This document shows, one piece after another, positions 29,675-39,591 of a stretch of 64,000 nucleotides of DNA; position 1 is the first letter of the stretch; each line of letters starts with the position of its first letter. This stretch comes from Cupriavidus taiwanensis. Lineage in GTDB: Bacteria; Pseudomonadota; Gammaproteobacteria; Burkholderiales; Burkholderiaceae. Both the position numbers and the translations under genes were made by a program. Below the pieces are notes generated by a model that saw only the letters and a program-made list of their open reading frames with translations, searched no databases and was not told the DNA's origin. The DNA lies in assembly GCF_900249755.1 (NCBI RefSeq), contig NZ_LT976853.1:428207-492206 (forward strand), given 5' to 3'.

Positions 29675-30610
29675 TCAGCCGCGCAGGCTGATCGGCTCGT
29701 CCGCCTCCTGGCTTGCCGCCGCCGCCAGCACGCGCTCGCGCAGCCAGGCGTGGGCGGGATCGGCGTCGGTGCGCTGGTGCCAGATCATGCTGAAGGTGAA
29801 GTCGTCCAGCGCGAATGGCGGCGCGAACACGGCGTAGCGCGGGTCGTCTTCGAGCGCGGCCAGGCTGCGCCGCGCGGTGGTCAGCACCAGGTTGGTCCCG
29901 GCGATCAGCGCCGGCGCCACGCTCCAGTGCGGCACCACGCAGGCGATCTTGCGCCGCCCGCCCAGCCTGGCCACGGCCGCGTCGATGGCATCCATGCGTT
30001 CGCTGTGGGTGGCGACCAGCACGTGCGAGCGGGCCAGATACGCCACCTGGTCGAGCCGGCCGGTATCGCGCACGGTGGCGGCATCGACCGCGCAGGCATA
30101 GGTCTCGCGGAACAGCTCGGCGGACTGCACGCCTTCGGGCTGGTGGCTGAATACGCCCAGCGCCATGTCGATCTCGCCGTCGGCCACTTGCGCGGTCATG
30201 CCTTCGCGGCTGGCCTGCGACACCACCAGGTCGATATTGGGCGCGGCCTTGCGCACCGCGCGCAGCAGCCGCGGCAGCACCACCAGCGCGCCGTAGTCGG
30301 ACATCGCCAGGCGGAAGCTGCGCCGCGCGGTGGCGGGCTGGAAGCCGCTGGGGCCCAGCAGGATGCGCACCTGCGCCAGCGCCTCGGCCAGCGGGCCGGA
30401 CAGCTCGTGCGCGCGCGCGCTCAGCACCAGCCCGCCCTTGCCGCGCACCAGGATGGGATCATCGAGCAGCTGCCGCAGCCGCCCGAGCGCATGGCTGACC
30501 GCCGGCTGGCTCAGGTGCAGCCGCAGCGCGGCGCGGGAGATATGGCGCTCCGCCAGCAGCGCTTCCAGCACCACCAGCAGGTTGAGGTCGATTCCGCGTA
30601 GGCTATTCAT
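29675..30610 (-). CDS. LysR-family transcriptional regulator
   Basis: 311 residues from ATG 30610. N-terminal winged helix with D-L-N-L-L-V-V-L-E-A-L, H-I-S-R-A-A-L-R-L-H-L-S-Q-P-A-V-S-H-A-L-G-R-L-R. The rest is a substrate-binding domain of the NodD/LinR-like type (F-R-L-A-M-S-D-Y). It is divergent from a YdcZ-type transporter gene with 93 bases between the starts, the usual sign that it controls that gene. Ligand unknown. Confidence 0.9.
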   Translation of the reverse strand: MNSLRGIDLNLLVVLEALLAERHISRAALRLHLSQPAVSHALGRLRQLLDDPILVRGKGGLVLSARAHELSGPLAEALAQVRILLGPSGFQPATARRSFRLAMSDYGALVVLPRLLRAVRKAAPNIDLVVSQASREGMTAQVADGEIDMALGVFSHQPEGVQSAELFRETYACAVDAATVRDTGRLDQVAYLARSHVLVATHSERMDAIDAAVARLGGRRKIACVVPHWSVAPALIAGTNLVLTTARRSLAALEDDPRYAVFAPPFALDDFTFSMIWHQRTDADPAHAWLRERVLAAAASQEADEPISLRG

Positions 30611-30640
30611 TCGGCGAATATTAAACGTACGAAAGCAGAA

Positions 30641-30667
30641 TTGGAAATTCGCAAAGCGATATTTCAA
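30641..30667. promoter_or_regulatory. Candidate LysR operator in divergent spacer
   Basis: Imperfect inverted repeat TTGGAAATTCGC-AAA-GCGATATTTCAA (9 of 12 pairs). A second, smaller palindrome ATTCG-G-CGAAT (30609-30619) overlaps the LysR start codon. The spacer is much AT-richer than its flanks. Confidence 0.5.
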
Positions 30668-30703
30668 ACTGCTGGCATCGCATCTTGCCCTATGGAGCGC
30701 GCC

Positions 30704-31258
30704 ATGTCAGGCACCCCGTTGTCGTTTTCGATCCCGGCATCGCTGTGGCTGCCGCTGGGCACCGCGGTGCTGGCCGGCGCCGCGATCCCGTTCCAGGCCG
30801 GCGCCAACGCCACGCTCGGGCGCATGCTCGGGCATCCGCTGTCGGCCACGCTGGTGTCGCTGCTGGTCAGCCTGGTGGCGCTGCTGCCGGTGCTGTGGCT
30901 GATGCGGGTGCCGCTGCCGTCGCCGGCGGCGCTGGCCCAGGCGCCGGCCTGGCTCTGGAGCGGCGGCGTGCTGGGGGTGTTCTATATCTCCGCCGCGCTG
31001 ATCATGGCGCCGCGGCTGGGCGCCGCCGGCTTTATTGCCGCGGTGGTGGCCGGGCAGGTGCTGGCCGCGCTGCTGGTGGACCAGTTCGGCCTGGCCGGGT
31101 TTGCGGTGCGCGCGCTCACGCCGGCGCGGCTGGCCGGCGCCGCGCTGATCGTGGCCGGGATGCTGGCGATGCAGTGGGACGGCGGCGCGGCCTCGGCGCC
31201 GGCGCGTCAGCCGGCCGCCGGATCGGGTACGGAGCCCGGGGTGGAATCCGGCGCCTGA
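30704..31258 (+). CDS. DMT-superfamily membrane protein, YdcZ/DUF606 type
   Basis: 184 residues with five hydrophobic segments. ATG 30704 is favoured because GGAG lies six bases upstream; ATG 30692 adds four residues. The pattern A-A-I-P-F-Q-A-G-A-N-A-T-L-G and G-V-F-Y-I-S-A-A-L-I-M-A-P-R-L-G is typical of the YdcZ family of half-size transporters. The tail after residue ~165 is Ala/Pro/Gly-rich. Transported compound unknown; the divergent LysR gene probably regulates it. Its 3' end overlaps the next gene on the other strand by 52 bases. Confidence 0.83.
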   Translation: MSGTPLSFSIPASLWLPLGTAVLAGAAIPFQAGANATLGRMLGHPLSATLVSLLVSLVALLPVLWLMRVPLPSPAALAQAPAWLWSGGVLGVFYISAALIMAPRLGAAGFIAAVVAGQVLAALLVDQFGLAGFAVRALTPARLAGAALIVAGMLAMQWDGGAASAPARQPAAGSGTEPGVESGA

Positions 31259-31458
31259 CCATCCTGCCGGGCCGCCAGGCAGGCCGGGCACAGGCAGTGC
31301 TGGCCCGGCACGATCCGTCGCGCCGGCAGCAGCGGCTGGCTGGCGCACCAGCATTCGGGCAGCCCGGCCGCGTAGCCGCAGACAAAGCCGGCGCCGCAGC
31401 GGCTGCAATGTTCGACCGGGCGCAGCTGGCCGGTCAGCACCGTGGCGGCGTTGCTCAT
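31207..31458 (-). CDS. Small cysteine-rich CWC-type protein
   Basis: 83 residues with eight Cys arranged C-S-R-C-G...C-G...C-W-C...C-L-C-P-A-C. This fits the cysteine-rich CWC family, presumed metal binding with unknown role. The C-terminal 17 codons overlap the transporter gene on the opposite strand. Confidence 0.72.
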   Translation of the reverse strand: MSNAATVLTGQLRPVEHCSRCGAGFVCGYAAGLPECWCASQPLLPARRIVPGQHCLCPACLAARQDGQAPDSTPGSVPDPAAG

Positions 31459-32762
<1,304 letters not shown>

Positions 32763-32831
32763 GCGGAGCCCCGGGGCGGCGCCGGCCACGGCCGCTCGCC
32801 CCGGCATATCCCACCATCCTCCGAGTCCGGC

Positions 32832-33776
32832 GTGCCTTCCAGTCTTCCTTCACCGCGCCGTGTCCGCGCACGCCTGCGCCGCCGTCCCGCGGGCAATACC
32901 TCGGGCGACACGGTCTGGCTGTTCGACCTCGACAACACGCTGCATGACGCCTCGCACGCGATCTTCCCGGCGATCAACCGGCTGATGACCGCCTACGTCG
33001 CGCGCGTGCTCGGCTGCGACGAGGCCACCGCCAGCCGCGTGCGCGTGGACTACTGGCAGCGCTACGGCGCCACGCTGCTCGGCATGATCCGCCACCACGG
33101 CGTGGACGCGGCGGACTTCCTGCGCGCCGCGCACGAATTCCCGGCGCTGGCCGACATGGTGCGGGTGCGGCGCGGGCTGGCCGCGCACCTGAAGCACCTG
33201 CCCGGGCGCAAGATCCTGGTCACCAACGCACCGCAGGACTATGCGCGCGCGGTGCTGGAGATCGCCGGAATCCGGCATTGCTTCGAGCGCGTGGTGACGA
33301 TCGAGCAGATGTGGGTGCATGGCCACCTGCGGCCCAAGCCGGACCGCCGCATGCTGCGCCGGCTGCTGGCGCAGGCGCGCATCGCGCCGCATCGCGCGGT
33401 GCTGGTGGAAGATACGGTGTCGCACCTGAAGCGCTACGCCGGCACCGGCATCCGCACCGCGTGGGTGACCGGCTACCTGCGCACGGTCGCACCTTCGCGC
33501 CCGCACCTGGTGCCGGCCGCGGCCGCGCATGACGACGGCAGCCGGCGCGACGCCGCGGTGCGCTCGACGCTGGAGGCCGAGGACCGCCGCCAGGCCGGCC
33601 ACAAGGTGCAGGAGCGCTCGGTGACGCTGGTGGCCGCCGAGGCCCAGGCGCCGCAGGCGCAGCCCGGCGAGGTGCCCCGCGTGCGTGCGCGCGTGCCGAA
33701 CCGGCCGGCCTATGTGGACATAAAAGTACAATCGATGCATCAACTCCAACGACGAATGCGGAGAACCGGGTCATGA
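32832..33776 (+). CDS. HAD-family pyrimidine 5'-nucleotidase-like protein with C-terminal extension
   Basis: 314 residues from GTG 32832. The HAD core spans about residues 25-230: D-L-D-N-T-L-H-D-A (nucleophile and acid Asp), V-T-N-A-P, K-P-D-R-R-M, and V-L-V-E-D-T-V-S-H-L. It is of the SDT1/YjjG-like group that dephosphorylates pyrimidine monophosphates. About 75 extra residues follow, rich in Ala, Arg and Gln, with no recognised domain. The stop overlaps the slmA start (ATGA), so the two are coupled. Confidence 0.85.
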   Translation: MPSSLPSPRRVRARLRRRPAGNTSGDTVWLFDLDNTLHDASHAIFPAINRLMTAYVARVLGCDEATASRVRVDYWQRYGATLLGMIRHHGVDAADFLRAAHEFPALADMVRVRRGLAAHLKHLPGRKILVTNAPQDYARAVLEIAGIRHCFERVVTIEQMWVHGHLRPKPDRRMLRRLLAQARIAPHRAVLVEDTVSHLKRYAGTGIRTAWVTGYLRTVAPSRPHLVPAAAAHDDGSRRDAAVRSTLEAEDRRQAGHKVQERSVTLVAAEAQAPQAQPGEVPRVRARVPNRPAYVDIKVQSMHQLQRRMRRTGS

Positions 33777-34435
33777 CGCAAAGCAACGGGCGCGAACCAG
33801 AGGCGGTCATTACAGGCGGCGAGCCGGACCCCGACCAGCCGCCGGCCACGCCGGCGCGCAAGCGTCCGCGCCCCGGCGAGCGCCGCGTGCAGATCCTGCA
33901 GACGCTGGCCACCATGCTGGAACACCCGCGCGGGGAGAAGATCACCACCGCGGCGCTGGCCGCGCGGCTGAGCGTGTCCGAGGCGGCGCTGTACCGGCAT
34001 TTCGCCAGCAAGGCGCAGATGTACGAAGGGCTGATCGGCTTTATCGAGCAGACCGTGTTCGGCCTGATCAACCAGATCACCGACAAGGAAGAGCACGGCC
34101 TGCGCCAGGCGCACGCGATCGTGCGCATGCTGCTGTCGTTCGCGGAAAAGAACCCGGGCATGACGCGCGTGCTGACCGGCGAGGCGCTGGTGGGCGAGCA
34201 CGAAAGGCTGCAGGAGCGCATCAACCAGCTGGTGGACCGCATCGAGGCGTCGCTGCGCCAGTGCCTGAAGGTGGCGGTGACCCAGGCCGCGTTCCCGGCG
34301 GATGCCGATATCCCCGCGCGCGCCGCGCTGGTCATGGCGGCGGTGCAGGGCCAGTGGCAGCGCTATGCCAAGAGCGGCTTCCGCAAGTCGCCATCTGACC
34401 ATGCCGAAGCGCATCTGCGCGTGCTGCTGGGCTGA
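33773..34435 (+). CDS. slmA: Nucleoid occlusion factor SlmA, TetR fold
   Basis: 220 residues. After a Pro/Arg-rich N-terminus comes the TetR-type helix-turn-helix: I-L-Q-T-L-A-T-M-L-E, K-I-T-T-A-A-L-A-A-R-L-S-V-S-E-A-A-L-Y-R-H-F-A-S-K-A-Q-M. The ligand domain ends in the SlmA-like W-Q-R-Y-A-K-S-G-F-R-K-S-P. SlmA binds chromosomal sites and blocks FtsZ ring formation over the nucleoid. It is translationally coupled to the nucleotidase. Confidence 0.9.
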   Translation: MTQSNGREPEAVITGGEPDPDQPPATPARKRPRPGERRVQILQTLATMLEHPRGEKITTAALAARLSVSEAALYRHFASKAQMYEGLIGFIEQTVFGLINQITDKEEHGLRQAHAIVRMLLSFAEKNPGMTRVLTGEALVGEHERLQERINQLVDRIEASLRQCLKVAVTQAAFPADADIPARAALVMAAVQGQWQRYAKSGFRKSPSDHAEAHLRVLLG

Positions 34436-34460
34436 ATGCAACCTGCCGGGCCGATTGCTC

Positions 34461-34466
34461 TATAAT
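34461..34466 (+). promoter_or_regulatory. -10 element of the metX transcript
   Basis: TATAAT, a consensus -10, placed 8 bases before the riboswitch stem so that transcription would begin at its 5' edge. The -35 (TGCAAC at 34437-34442, 18-base spacer) is weak. Confidence 0.75.
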
Positions 34467-34474
34467 TGCCCGGT

Positions 34475-34562
34475 CGCGCCGATTTGATGACTGGCTTGCG
34501 GGCGCGCGGCAGCCACGGAACAAGGGTCCGGCGGCCTGCCACTATAAATGCGGCTAAAGAGG
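34475..34562 (+). ncRNA. SAM-II-like riboswitch upstream of metX
   Basis: Stem P1 CGCGCC (34475-34480) pairs with GGCGCG (34501-34506) around a 20-base loop beginning GATTTGA and ending GGCTTGCG. An added hairpin follows with arms GGCAG (34508-34512) and CTGCC (34536-34540). Then comes the 3' conserved block TATAAATGCGGCTAAAGAGG (34543-34562). These blocks in this order match the SAM-II (metA/SAM_alpha) consensus, where the 3' block folds back into the loop as a pseudoknot. The inserted hairpin is a variation. Its place before a methionine gene and next to a consensus -10 agrees. SAM would be expected to lower metX expression. Confidence 0.77.
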
Positions 34563-34636
34563 TTGGGTCGGCGCCCCATGCCACCACGGCAGTGGATGGC
34601 GCCGGCACGCGGAATCCCGCAAGGAATCCAGCGAAT

Positions 34637-34685
34637 CCCGACTTGGCTGCGACGCTTGATACGCAAATGCCGGTCGGGTTTTTTT
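34637..34685 (+). terminator. Intrinsic terminator between the riboswitch and metX
   Basis: CCCGAC (34637-34642) pairs with GTCGGG (34673-34678), with further internal pairing, followed by seven T. It stands 28 bases before the metX ATG in the leader, so it can only act as an attenuator. Confidence 0.8.
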
Positions 34686-34712
34686 ATGCCCGTTCGCCAC
34701 GGGCCGGATTCC

Positions 34713-35894
34713 ATGACTGATGTCGCCCTGCCGACCGCCGCGCCCGCCGCGCTAGACCTGCCGCCCGATTCGGTCGGCGTGGTCGCGCCGCAGCGCATGC
34801 ACTTTGCCGAGCCGCTGAAGCTGCGCAACGGTTCGTCCATCGCCGGCTACGACCTGATGGTCGAGACCTACGGCACGCTCAATGCGGCCCGCTCCAACGC
34901 CGTGCTGGTGTGCCACGCACTGAACGCCTCGCACCACGTTGCCGGCGTCTATGCCGAAGACCCGCGCGACGTGGGCTGGTGGGACAACATGGTCGGCCCC
35001 GGCAAGCCGCTCGATACCAACCGCTTCTTCGTTATCGGCGTCAACAACCTGGGCTCGTGCTTCGGCTCGACCGGACCGATGAGCCTGAACCCGGCCACCG
35101 GCGCACCGTATGGCGCGGCGTTCCCGGTGGTCACGGTGGAAGACTGGGTCAATGCGCAGGCGCGCGTGGCCGACGCATTCGGCATCGCGCAGTTCGCCGC
35201 GGTGATGGGCGGCAGCCTGGGCGGCATGCAGGCGGTGGCGTGGAGCCTGATGTATCCGGAGCGGCTGCGCCATTGCATCGTGATTGCCTCCACGCCCAAG
35301 CTGTCGGCGCAGAACATCGCCTTCAACGAAGTGGCGCGCAGCGCCATCCTGTCGGACCCCGACTTCCACGGCGGCAACTACTACGCGCACGGCGTCAAGC
35401 CCAAGCGCGGCCTGCGCGTGGCGCGCATGATCGGCCATATCACCTACCTGTCGGACGAGGACATGGCCGAGAAATTCGGCCGCGAACTCAAGAGCGACGA
35501 CATCCGCTTCTCGTTCGACGTCGAGTTCCAGGTGGAAAGCTACCTGCGCTACCAGGGCGACAAATTCGCCGAGTACTTCGACGCCAACACCTACCTGCTG
35601 ATCACGCGCGCGCTCGACTACTTCGATCCCGCGCTGGCCCACGGCGGCGACCTGACGCGTGCGATGGCGCAAACCAAGGCCAGCTTCCTGGTGGCCAGCT
35701 TCGGCACCGACTGGCGCTTCGCGCCCAGCCGCAGCCGCGAGCTGGTCAAGGCGCTGCTGGACAACAAGCGCCCGGTCTCGTACGCCGAGATCGACGCGCC
35801 GCACGGCCACGACGCCTTCCTGCTCGACGACCCGCGCTATCACAACCTGATGCGCGCCTACTACGACCGCATCGCCCAGGAGATCGGCGCATGA
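34713..35894 (+). CDS. metX: Homoserine O-acyltransferase (MetX)
   Basis: Activates homoserine by acylation for methionine synthesis. 393 residues from ATG 34713; the longer open frame would run back through the terminator. Alpha/beta hydrolase fold with nucleophile S168 in M-G-G-S-L-G-G-M, and the early [12 protein letters not shown] late Asp and the catalytic His lie in [10 protein letters not shown]. MetX proteins of many proteobacteria use succinyl-CoA rather than acetyl-CoA; which applies here cannot be settled by eye. metW follows with an ATGA overlap. Confidence 0.94.
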   Translation: MTDVALPTAAPAALDLPPDSVGVVAPQRMHFAEPLKLRNGSSIAGYDLMVETYGTLNAARSNAVLVCHALNASHHVAGVYAEDPRDVGWWDNMVGPGKPLDTNRFFVIGVNNLGSCFGSTGPMSLNPATGAPYGAAFPVVTVEDWVNAQARVADAFGIAQFAAVMGGSLGGMQAVAWSLMYPERLRHCIVIASTPKLSAQNIAFNEVARSAILSDPDFHGGNYYAHGVKPKRGLRVARMIGHITYLSDEDMAEKFGRELKSDDIRFSFDVEFQVESYLRYQGDKFAEYFDANTYLLITRALDYFDPALAHGGDLTRAMAQTKASFLVASFGTDWRFAPSRSRELVKALLDNKRPVSYAEIDAPHGHDAFLLDDPRYHNLMRAYYDRIAQEIGA

Positions 35895-36502
35895 ACGCCC
35901 TGGCCAATCCCAACATCCTGGCGCTGCGCCCCGACTTCCGCGCGATCGCGCGCTGGATCGAACCCAGTTCCACCGTGCTCGACCTGGGCTGCGGCGACGG
36001 CAGCCTGCTGCGCGTGCTGCAGGACGAGCTTGACGTGCAGGCCTACGGCATCGAGATCCGCGACGAAGGCGTGCTGGCCTGCGCGCAGAAGGGCGTGCAT
36101 GTCATCCAGCAGAACCTGGAGGGCGGGCTGGCGCTGTTCGAGGACAAGAGCTTCGACACGGTGATCCTGTCGCAGACGCTGCAGACCATCCACAACACCG
36201 CGCAGGTGCTGCGCGACACGCTGCGGGTGGGGCGCGAATGCATCGTCTCGTTCCCCAACTTCGGCTACTGGCCGCACCGGCTGTCGGTGTTCCGCGGCCG
36301 CATGCCGGTGTCGGAATCGCTGCCTTACCAGTGGTACAACACGCCCAACGTGCGCGTGCTGACCATCAGCGACTTCGAGGCGCTGGCGCCCAAGGTCGGC
36401 CTGCGCGTGATCGATCGCGTGGTGATGCACGAGGGCGTGACCGTCAACTGGGGTGGCAACTGGCGCGGCAGCCTGGCGGTGTACCGGGTCTGCGCGGCCT
36501 GA
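35891..36502 (+). CDS. metW: MetW, methyltransferase-like partner of MetX
   Basis: 203 residues. Class I methyltransferase fold with [12 protein letters not shown] near residue 30, Y-G-I-E-I-R-D, and [10 protein letters not shown]. The W-rich tail is [11 protein letters not shown]. MetW is linked to homoserine acylation: with MetX it forms the active enzyme in some bacteria, and its own methyl transfer activity is unproven. It starts within the metX stop codon, as in other proteobacterial metXW operons, and so also falls under the SAM-II-like leader. Confidence 0.94.
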   Translation: MNALANPNILALRPDFRAIARWIEPSSTVLDLGCGDGSLLRVLQDELDVQAYGIEIRDEGVLACAQKGVHVIQQNLEGGLALFEDKSFDTVILSQTLQTIHNTAQVLRDTLRVGRECIVSFPNFGYWPHRLSVFRGRMPVSESLPYQWYNTPNVRVLTISDFEALAPKVGLRVIDRVVMHEGVTVNWGGNWRGSLAVYRVCAA

Positions 36503-36521
36503 GCCGATACCGATACGCCGC

Positions 36522-36950
36522 CTACTCCGGCCGCGCGCCGTCCTGGTACTGCGCGGCAAACTCCGCCGACGGCGGGATCGGCTTGATGATGTCGATCAGC
36601 ACGCCGTTGGGATCGGCGGTAATGAAATGCCGCTGGCCGAAGGCTTCGTCGCGCAGCGGCTGCAGGATCGGCAGCCCAGCCGCGCGCAGGCGGTCGTGCA
36701 GGGCGTCCGGGTCTTCCACCTCGAAATTCAGCAGCAGTCCCTGTGCGCGCTGGCCGCGGGCCGGCGCGGGAATGGTCTCGTGGCTGCCGTCCAGCACGGC
36801 GAGGTTGACCGAGGGATCGTCGGCCAGCTGCAGGTGCACGTACCAGTCGCTGGCGAACAAGGGCGTGAAGCCGAAATGACGCTGGTAGAACGCTGCCGTT
36901 GCGGCTACGTCGGCGGTCATGATGACCGGGTAGTAGCTGGTGACTTTCAC
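36522..36950 (-). CDS. VOC/glyoxalase-superfamily protein
   Basis: 142 residues with the paired beta-alpha-beta modules of the VOC fold: [23 protein letters not shown] at the N-terminus and [14 protein letters not shown] near the end. Candidate metal ligands are sparse, so it may be a binding protein or dioxygenase-like rather than glyoxalase I. Divergent from a TetR gene across a shared palindromic operator, which suggests it is that regulator's target. Confidence 0.83.
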   Translation of the reverse strand: MKVTSYYPVIMTADVAATAAFYQRHFGFTPLFASDWYVHLQLADDPSVNLAVLDGSHETIPAPARGQRAQGLLLNFEVEDPDALHDRLRAAGLPILQPLRDEAFGQRHFITADPNGVLIDIIKPIPPSAEFAAQYQDGARPE

Positions 36951-36967
36951 GATATCTCCTCCTTAAT

Positions 36968-37013
36968 ACATGCAGCCTGTATGTGAATCCATATTAAGAT
37001 ACAGGCTGCATGT
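36968..37013. promoter_or_regulatory. TetR operator, 15-bp perfect inverted repeat
   Basis: ACATGCAGCCTGTAT (36968-36982) and its exact complement ATACAGGCTGCATGT (36999-37013) with a 16-base centre. Each arm is itself nearly palindromic (TGCAG-C-CTGTA), so two repressor dimers could bind. It lies between the divergent VOC and TetR genes. Confidence 0.88.
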
Positions 37014-37031
37014 TTGCAAGGAAACCAAAGC

Positions 37032-37598
37032 GTGGCCCGAACCAACCGTGAACGCACCGTTGCCACCCGCCAGGCGCTGACCGATGCCGCGCGCGCCCTG
37101 TTCGTCAGCCGCGGCTACGCCGACACGTCGACGCCCGACGTCTGCGCCGCCGCCGGCATCACGCGCGGCGCGCTGTACCACCACTTCGCCGACAAGCGCG
37201 ACCTGTTCCGCCACGTGCTGGCCGGGGAAGCCGCGGCCGTCGCCGCCGAGATCGAAGCCGCCACGCCCGCCGGCCAGGCGCCTGCCGAGGCCTTGCTCAG
37301 CGGGGCGCAAGCTTACCTGCACGCGATGACGGTGCCTGGCCGCACCCGCCTGCTGCTGGTGGAAGGGCCGGCGGTGCTGGGATTGCGCGAGATGCTGGCG
37401 CTCGACGAGGCCAATGCCGCCCGCACGCTGCGCGAGGGGCTGGCGGCGGCGGGCGTGGACGCGGCCGGCGTGGCGCCGCTGCTGTCGGCGGCGTTCGACC
37501 GTGCCGCCCTGGAGATCGAGGCCGGCGCCGATGCCGGCCGCGTGCGCGACGCGATGCTGTGGCTGCTGCGCCGGGTACTGGATCAGCCCGGACGCTAG
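37032..37598 (+). CDS. TetR-family transcriptional regulator
   Basis: 188 residues from GTG 37032 with AAGGAAACC upstream; this start gives the usual A-R-T-N-R-E-R-T N-terminus. The helix-turn-helix reads D-T-S-T-P-D-V-C-A-A-A-G-I-T-R-G-A-L-Y-H-H-F-A-D-K-R-D-L-F. The C-terminal ligand domain is not assigned. It very likely represses itself and the divergent VOC gene through the 15-bp inverted repeat. Confidence 0.92.
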   Translation: MARTNRERTVATRQALTDAARALFVSRGYADTSTPDVCAAAGITRGALYHHFADKRDLFRHVLAGEAAAVAAEIEAATPAGQAPAEALLSGAQAYLHAMTVPGRTRLLLVEGPAVLGLREMLALDEANAARTLREGLAAAGVDAAGVAPLLSAAFDRAALEIEAGADAGRVRDAMLWLLRRVLDQPGR

Positions 37599-37608
37599 GC
37601 TGCGGTCT

Positions 37609-38523
37609 TTAACGCGGCGCGTCGCCGGCGGTGCTGGCCAGATGGTCGACAAAGGCCCGCACCTTGGGCGGCACATGCCGCGTCGGCGTGTACACCGCGT
37701 AGGCCGTGCCGATGTAGGGCTCGAGGATGTCCCAGTCGCCCAGTACGGTGACGACGCGGCCGCGCTCGAGGGCATCGCCCAGCGAGAAATCCGGCACCAG
37801 CCCGATGCCGGCATCGCGTTCGACCATGGTCATGATCGCCAGGCTGTTGTTCAGCGTCAGGCGCGGCGGGATGCGCACCTCGACCTTGTCGCCGCCGGCG
37901 TGGTGGCGCAAGGTCCAGCGCTCGCCGAAATTGCCGTAGCCCAGGTACAGGCAGCGCGCCGCCGGCAGGTCGGCGGGCGCGGCCGGCGCGCCATGGCGGG
38001 CCAGATAGCCGGGCGAGGCCACCAGCCGGTAGCGCACCTCGCGCAGCGGCCGCGCCGCCAGGCCCGGGGCCAGTTCGCGCGCGATGCGCACGGCCACGTC
38101 CAGGCCCTCTTCGACGAGGTCGACCATGCGGTCGGCCAGCGTCAGCTGCAGGTCCAGTCCCGGGTATTTCGCCAGCAGCGGCGGCAGCCGTGGCGCCAGC
38201 CACGCCTGCCCGAACGACACCGGCGCGCTCACGCGCAGCACCCCGTGCGGCGCACCGCCGTGCTCGCCGGCGAGCGCGGTGACCTCGCGCGCGGCGGCGC
38301 TCATGCGCGCGCAGGCGGCGTAGACCGACTGGCCCAGCTCGGTCAGCGCGAACGCGCGCGTGGTCCGCTGCAGCAGGCTCGCGCCGAGCCGGGCTTCCAG
38401 CCGCGAGACATGGCGGCTGACCGCCGACGGCGTCATGCCCAGGTCTTGCGCCGCCGCCGAGAAGCTGCCGCATTCGACCACGCGCGCAAACACCGCCATC
38501 GCATTGAGTGGCGCATCCAGCAT
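37609..38523 (-). CDS. LysR-family transcriptional regulator
   Basis: 304 residues. Winged helix M-A-V-F-A-R-V-V-E-C-G-S-F-S-A-A-A-Q-D-L-G-M-T-P-S-A-V-S-R-H-V, then a CrgA/DsdC-like substrate domain (V-L-R-V-S-A-P-V-S-F-G). Divergent from an EamA transporter gene with 111 bases between starts and a clear palindrome in the gap, so that gene is the probable target. Confidence 0.91.
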   Translation of the reverse strand: MLDAPLNAMAVFARVVECGSFSAAAQDLGMTPSAVSRHVSRLEARLGASLLQRTTRAFALTELGQSVYAACARMSAAAREVTALAGEHGGAPHGVLRVSAPVSFGQAWLAPRLPPLLAKYPGLDLQLTLADRMVDLVEEGLDVAVRIARELAPGLAARPLREVRYRLVASPGYLARHGAPAAPADLPAARCLYLGYGNFGERWTLRHHAGGDKVEVRIPPRLTLNNSLAIMTMVERDAGIGLVPDFSLGDALERGRVVTVLGDWDILEPYIGTAYAVYTPTRHVPPKVRAFVDHLASTAGDAPR

Positions 38524-38538
38524 GCGAAATCTCCTGTC

Positions 38539-38555
38539 TTTGACCTGTAGTCAAA
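38539..38555. promoter_or_regulatory. Candidate LysR operator TTTGAC-N5-GTCAAA
   Basis: Perfect 6-bp arms with a 5-base centre, 16-32 bases upstream of the LysR start, in the shared spacer with the EamA gene. Confidence 0.68.
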
Positions 38556-38634
38556 TACTAATTGAGTCGTGGCGACATTGTTGACTTGCGCGACGAGTGA
38601 AACAATGCGGGCATTGGCCAGACCGGAGTTCCTC

Positions 38635-39522
38635 ATGCCTTCGCAACAACCCCAGCCCGGCGGCGCCTGGCGCATGGTCGCAGCCATGGTGCTGTCGGGC
38701 ACCATCGGCTGGTTCGTGGTGACCAGCGGCCAGCCGCCGCTCGATGTGGTGTTCTTCCGCTGCCTGTTCGGCGGCGCCGCGCTGCTGGGCGCGCTGACCC
38801 TGCAGCGTGGCTGGGTGCGCATGACCCGCGCGCAGGCCGGCTGGCTGGCGCTGGGCGGGGTCACGCTGGTACTCAACTGGCTGGCGCTGTTCTCGGCGTA
38901 CGCGTACAGCGGCATCGCCATTGCCACGGTGGTCTACCACACCCAGCCGTTCTTCCTGCTGCTGCTGACCTCGGTGCTGCAGCGCGAGCCGTTCCCGTTC
39001 GCGCGGCTGCCGTGGCTGGTGCTGGCCTTTGCCGGCGTCATGCTGATCACCGGGCTGGAGCACGGCGCCGGCGGCGCGTCGATGCTGGCCGGCATCGGCC
39101 TGGGGCTGCTGGCGGCGCTGCTGTACGCCGTGACCACGCTGGCCACGCGGCGGCTGCAGGCCATCCCGCCGGGCCAGATCGCGGGGCTGCAGATGGTGCT
39201 GGGGGTGCTGATGCTGGCGCCGCTGGCGCATCCGGCGGCGGGCAGCTATGGCGGCGGCACCTGGGCCGCGCTGCTGGCGCTGGGGCTGGTGCATACCGGC
39301 GTGATGTACACGCTGCTGTATGGCGCGTTCCAGCGGCTGTCGGTGGTGTCGATCGCCACGCTGTCGTTTATCTACCCGCTGGTGGCGATCGTCATCGACG
39401 TGCTGGTGTTCGGCGTGGTGCTGGGCCCGCTGCAGGTTGCCGGCATGGCGCTGGTGCTGCTGGGCGTGGTGGCCAACCAGCTCGGCTGGACGCTGCCGCG
39501 GCGGCGGCGGGCGCAAGGGTGA
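38635..39522 (+). CDS. EamA/DMT-family transporter
   Basis: 295 residues with about ten membrane segments in two EamA repeats. ATG 38635 is preferred because GGAG lies six bases upstream; ATG 38605 would add ten residues. First repeat contains F-F-R-C-L-F-G-G-A-A-L-L and Y-S-G-I-A-I-A-T-V-V-Y-H-T-Q-P; the second V-S-I-A-T-L-S-F-I-Y-P-L-V-A. Likely an exporter of amino acids or metabolites; substrate unknown. Confidence 0.88.
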   Translation: MPSQQPQPGGAWRMVAAMVLSGTIGWFVVTSGQPPLDVVFFRCLFGGAALLGALTLQRGWVRMTRAQAGWLALGGVTLVLNWLALFSAYAYSGIAIATVVYHTQPFFLLLLTSVLQREPFPFARLPWLVLAFAGVMLITGLEHGAGGASMLAGIGLGLLAALLYAVTTLATRRLQAIPPGQIAGLQMVLGVLMLAPLAHPAAGSYGGGTWAALLALGLVHTGVMYTLLYGAFQRLSVVSIATLSFIYPLVAIVIDVLVFGVVLGPLQVAGMALVLLGVVANQLGWTLPRRRRAQG

Positions 39523-39591
39523 TGCGGAGGTGGCTGGCGGACGACCAGGCTTGACCGGAACGCTGACTACGGCTAGTGTAGGCAGCTAAAG

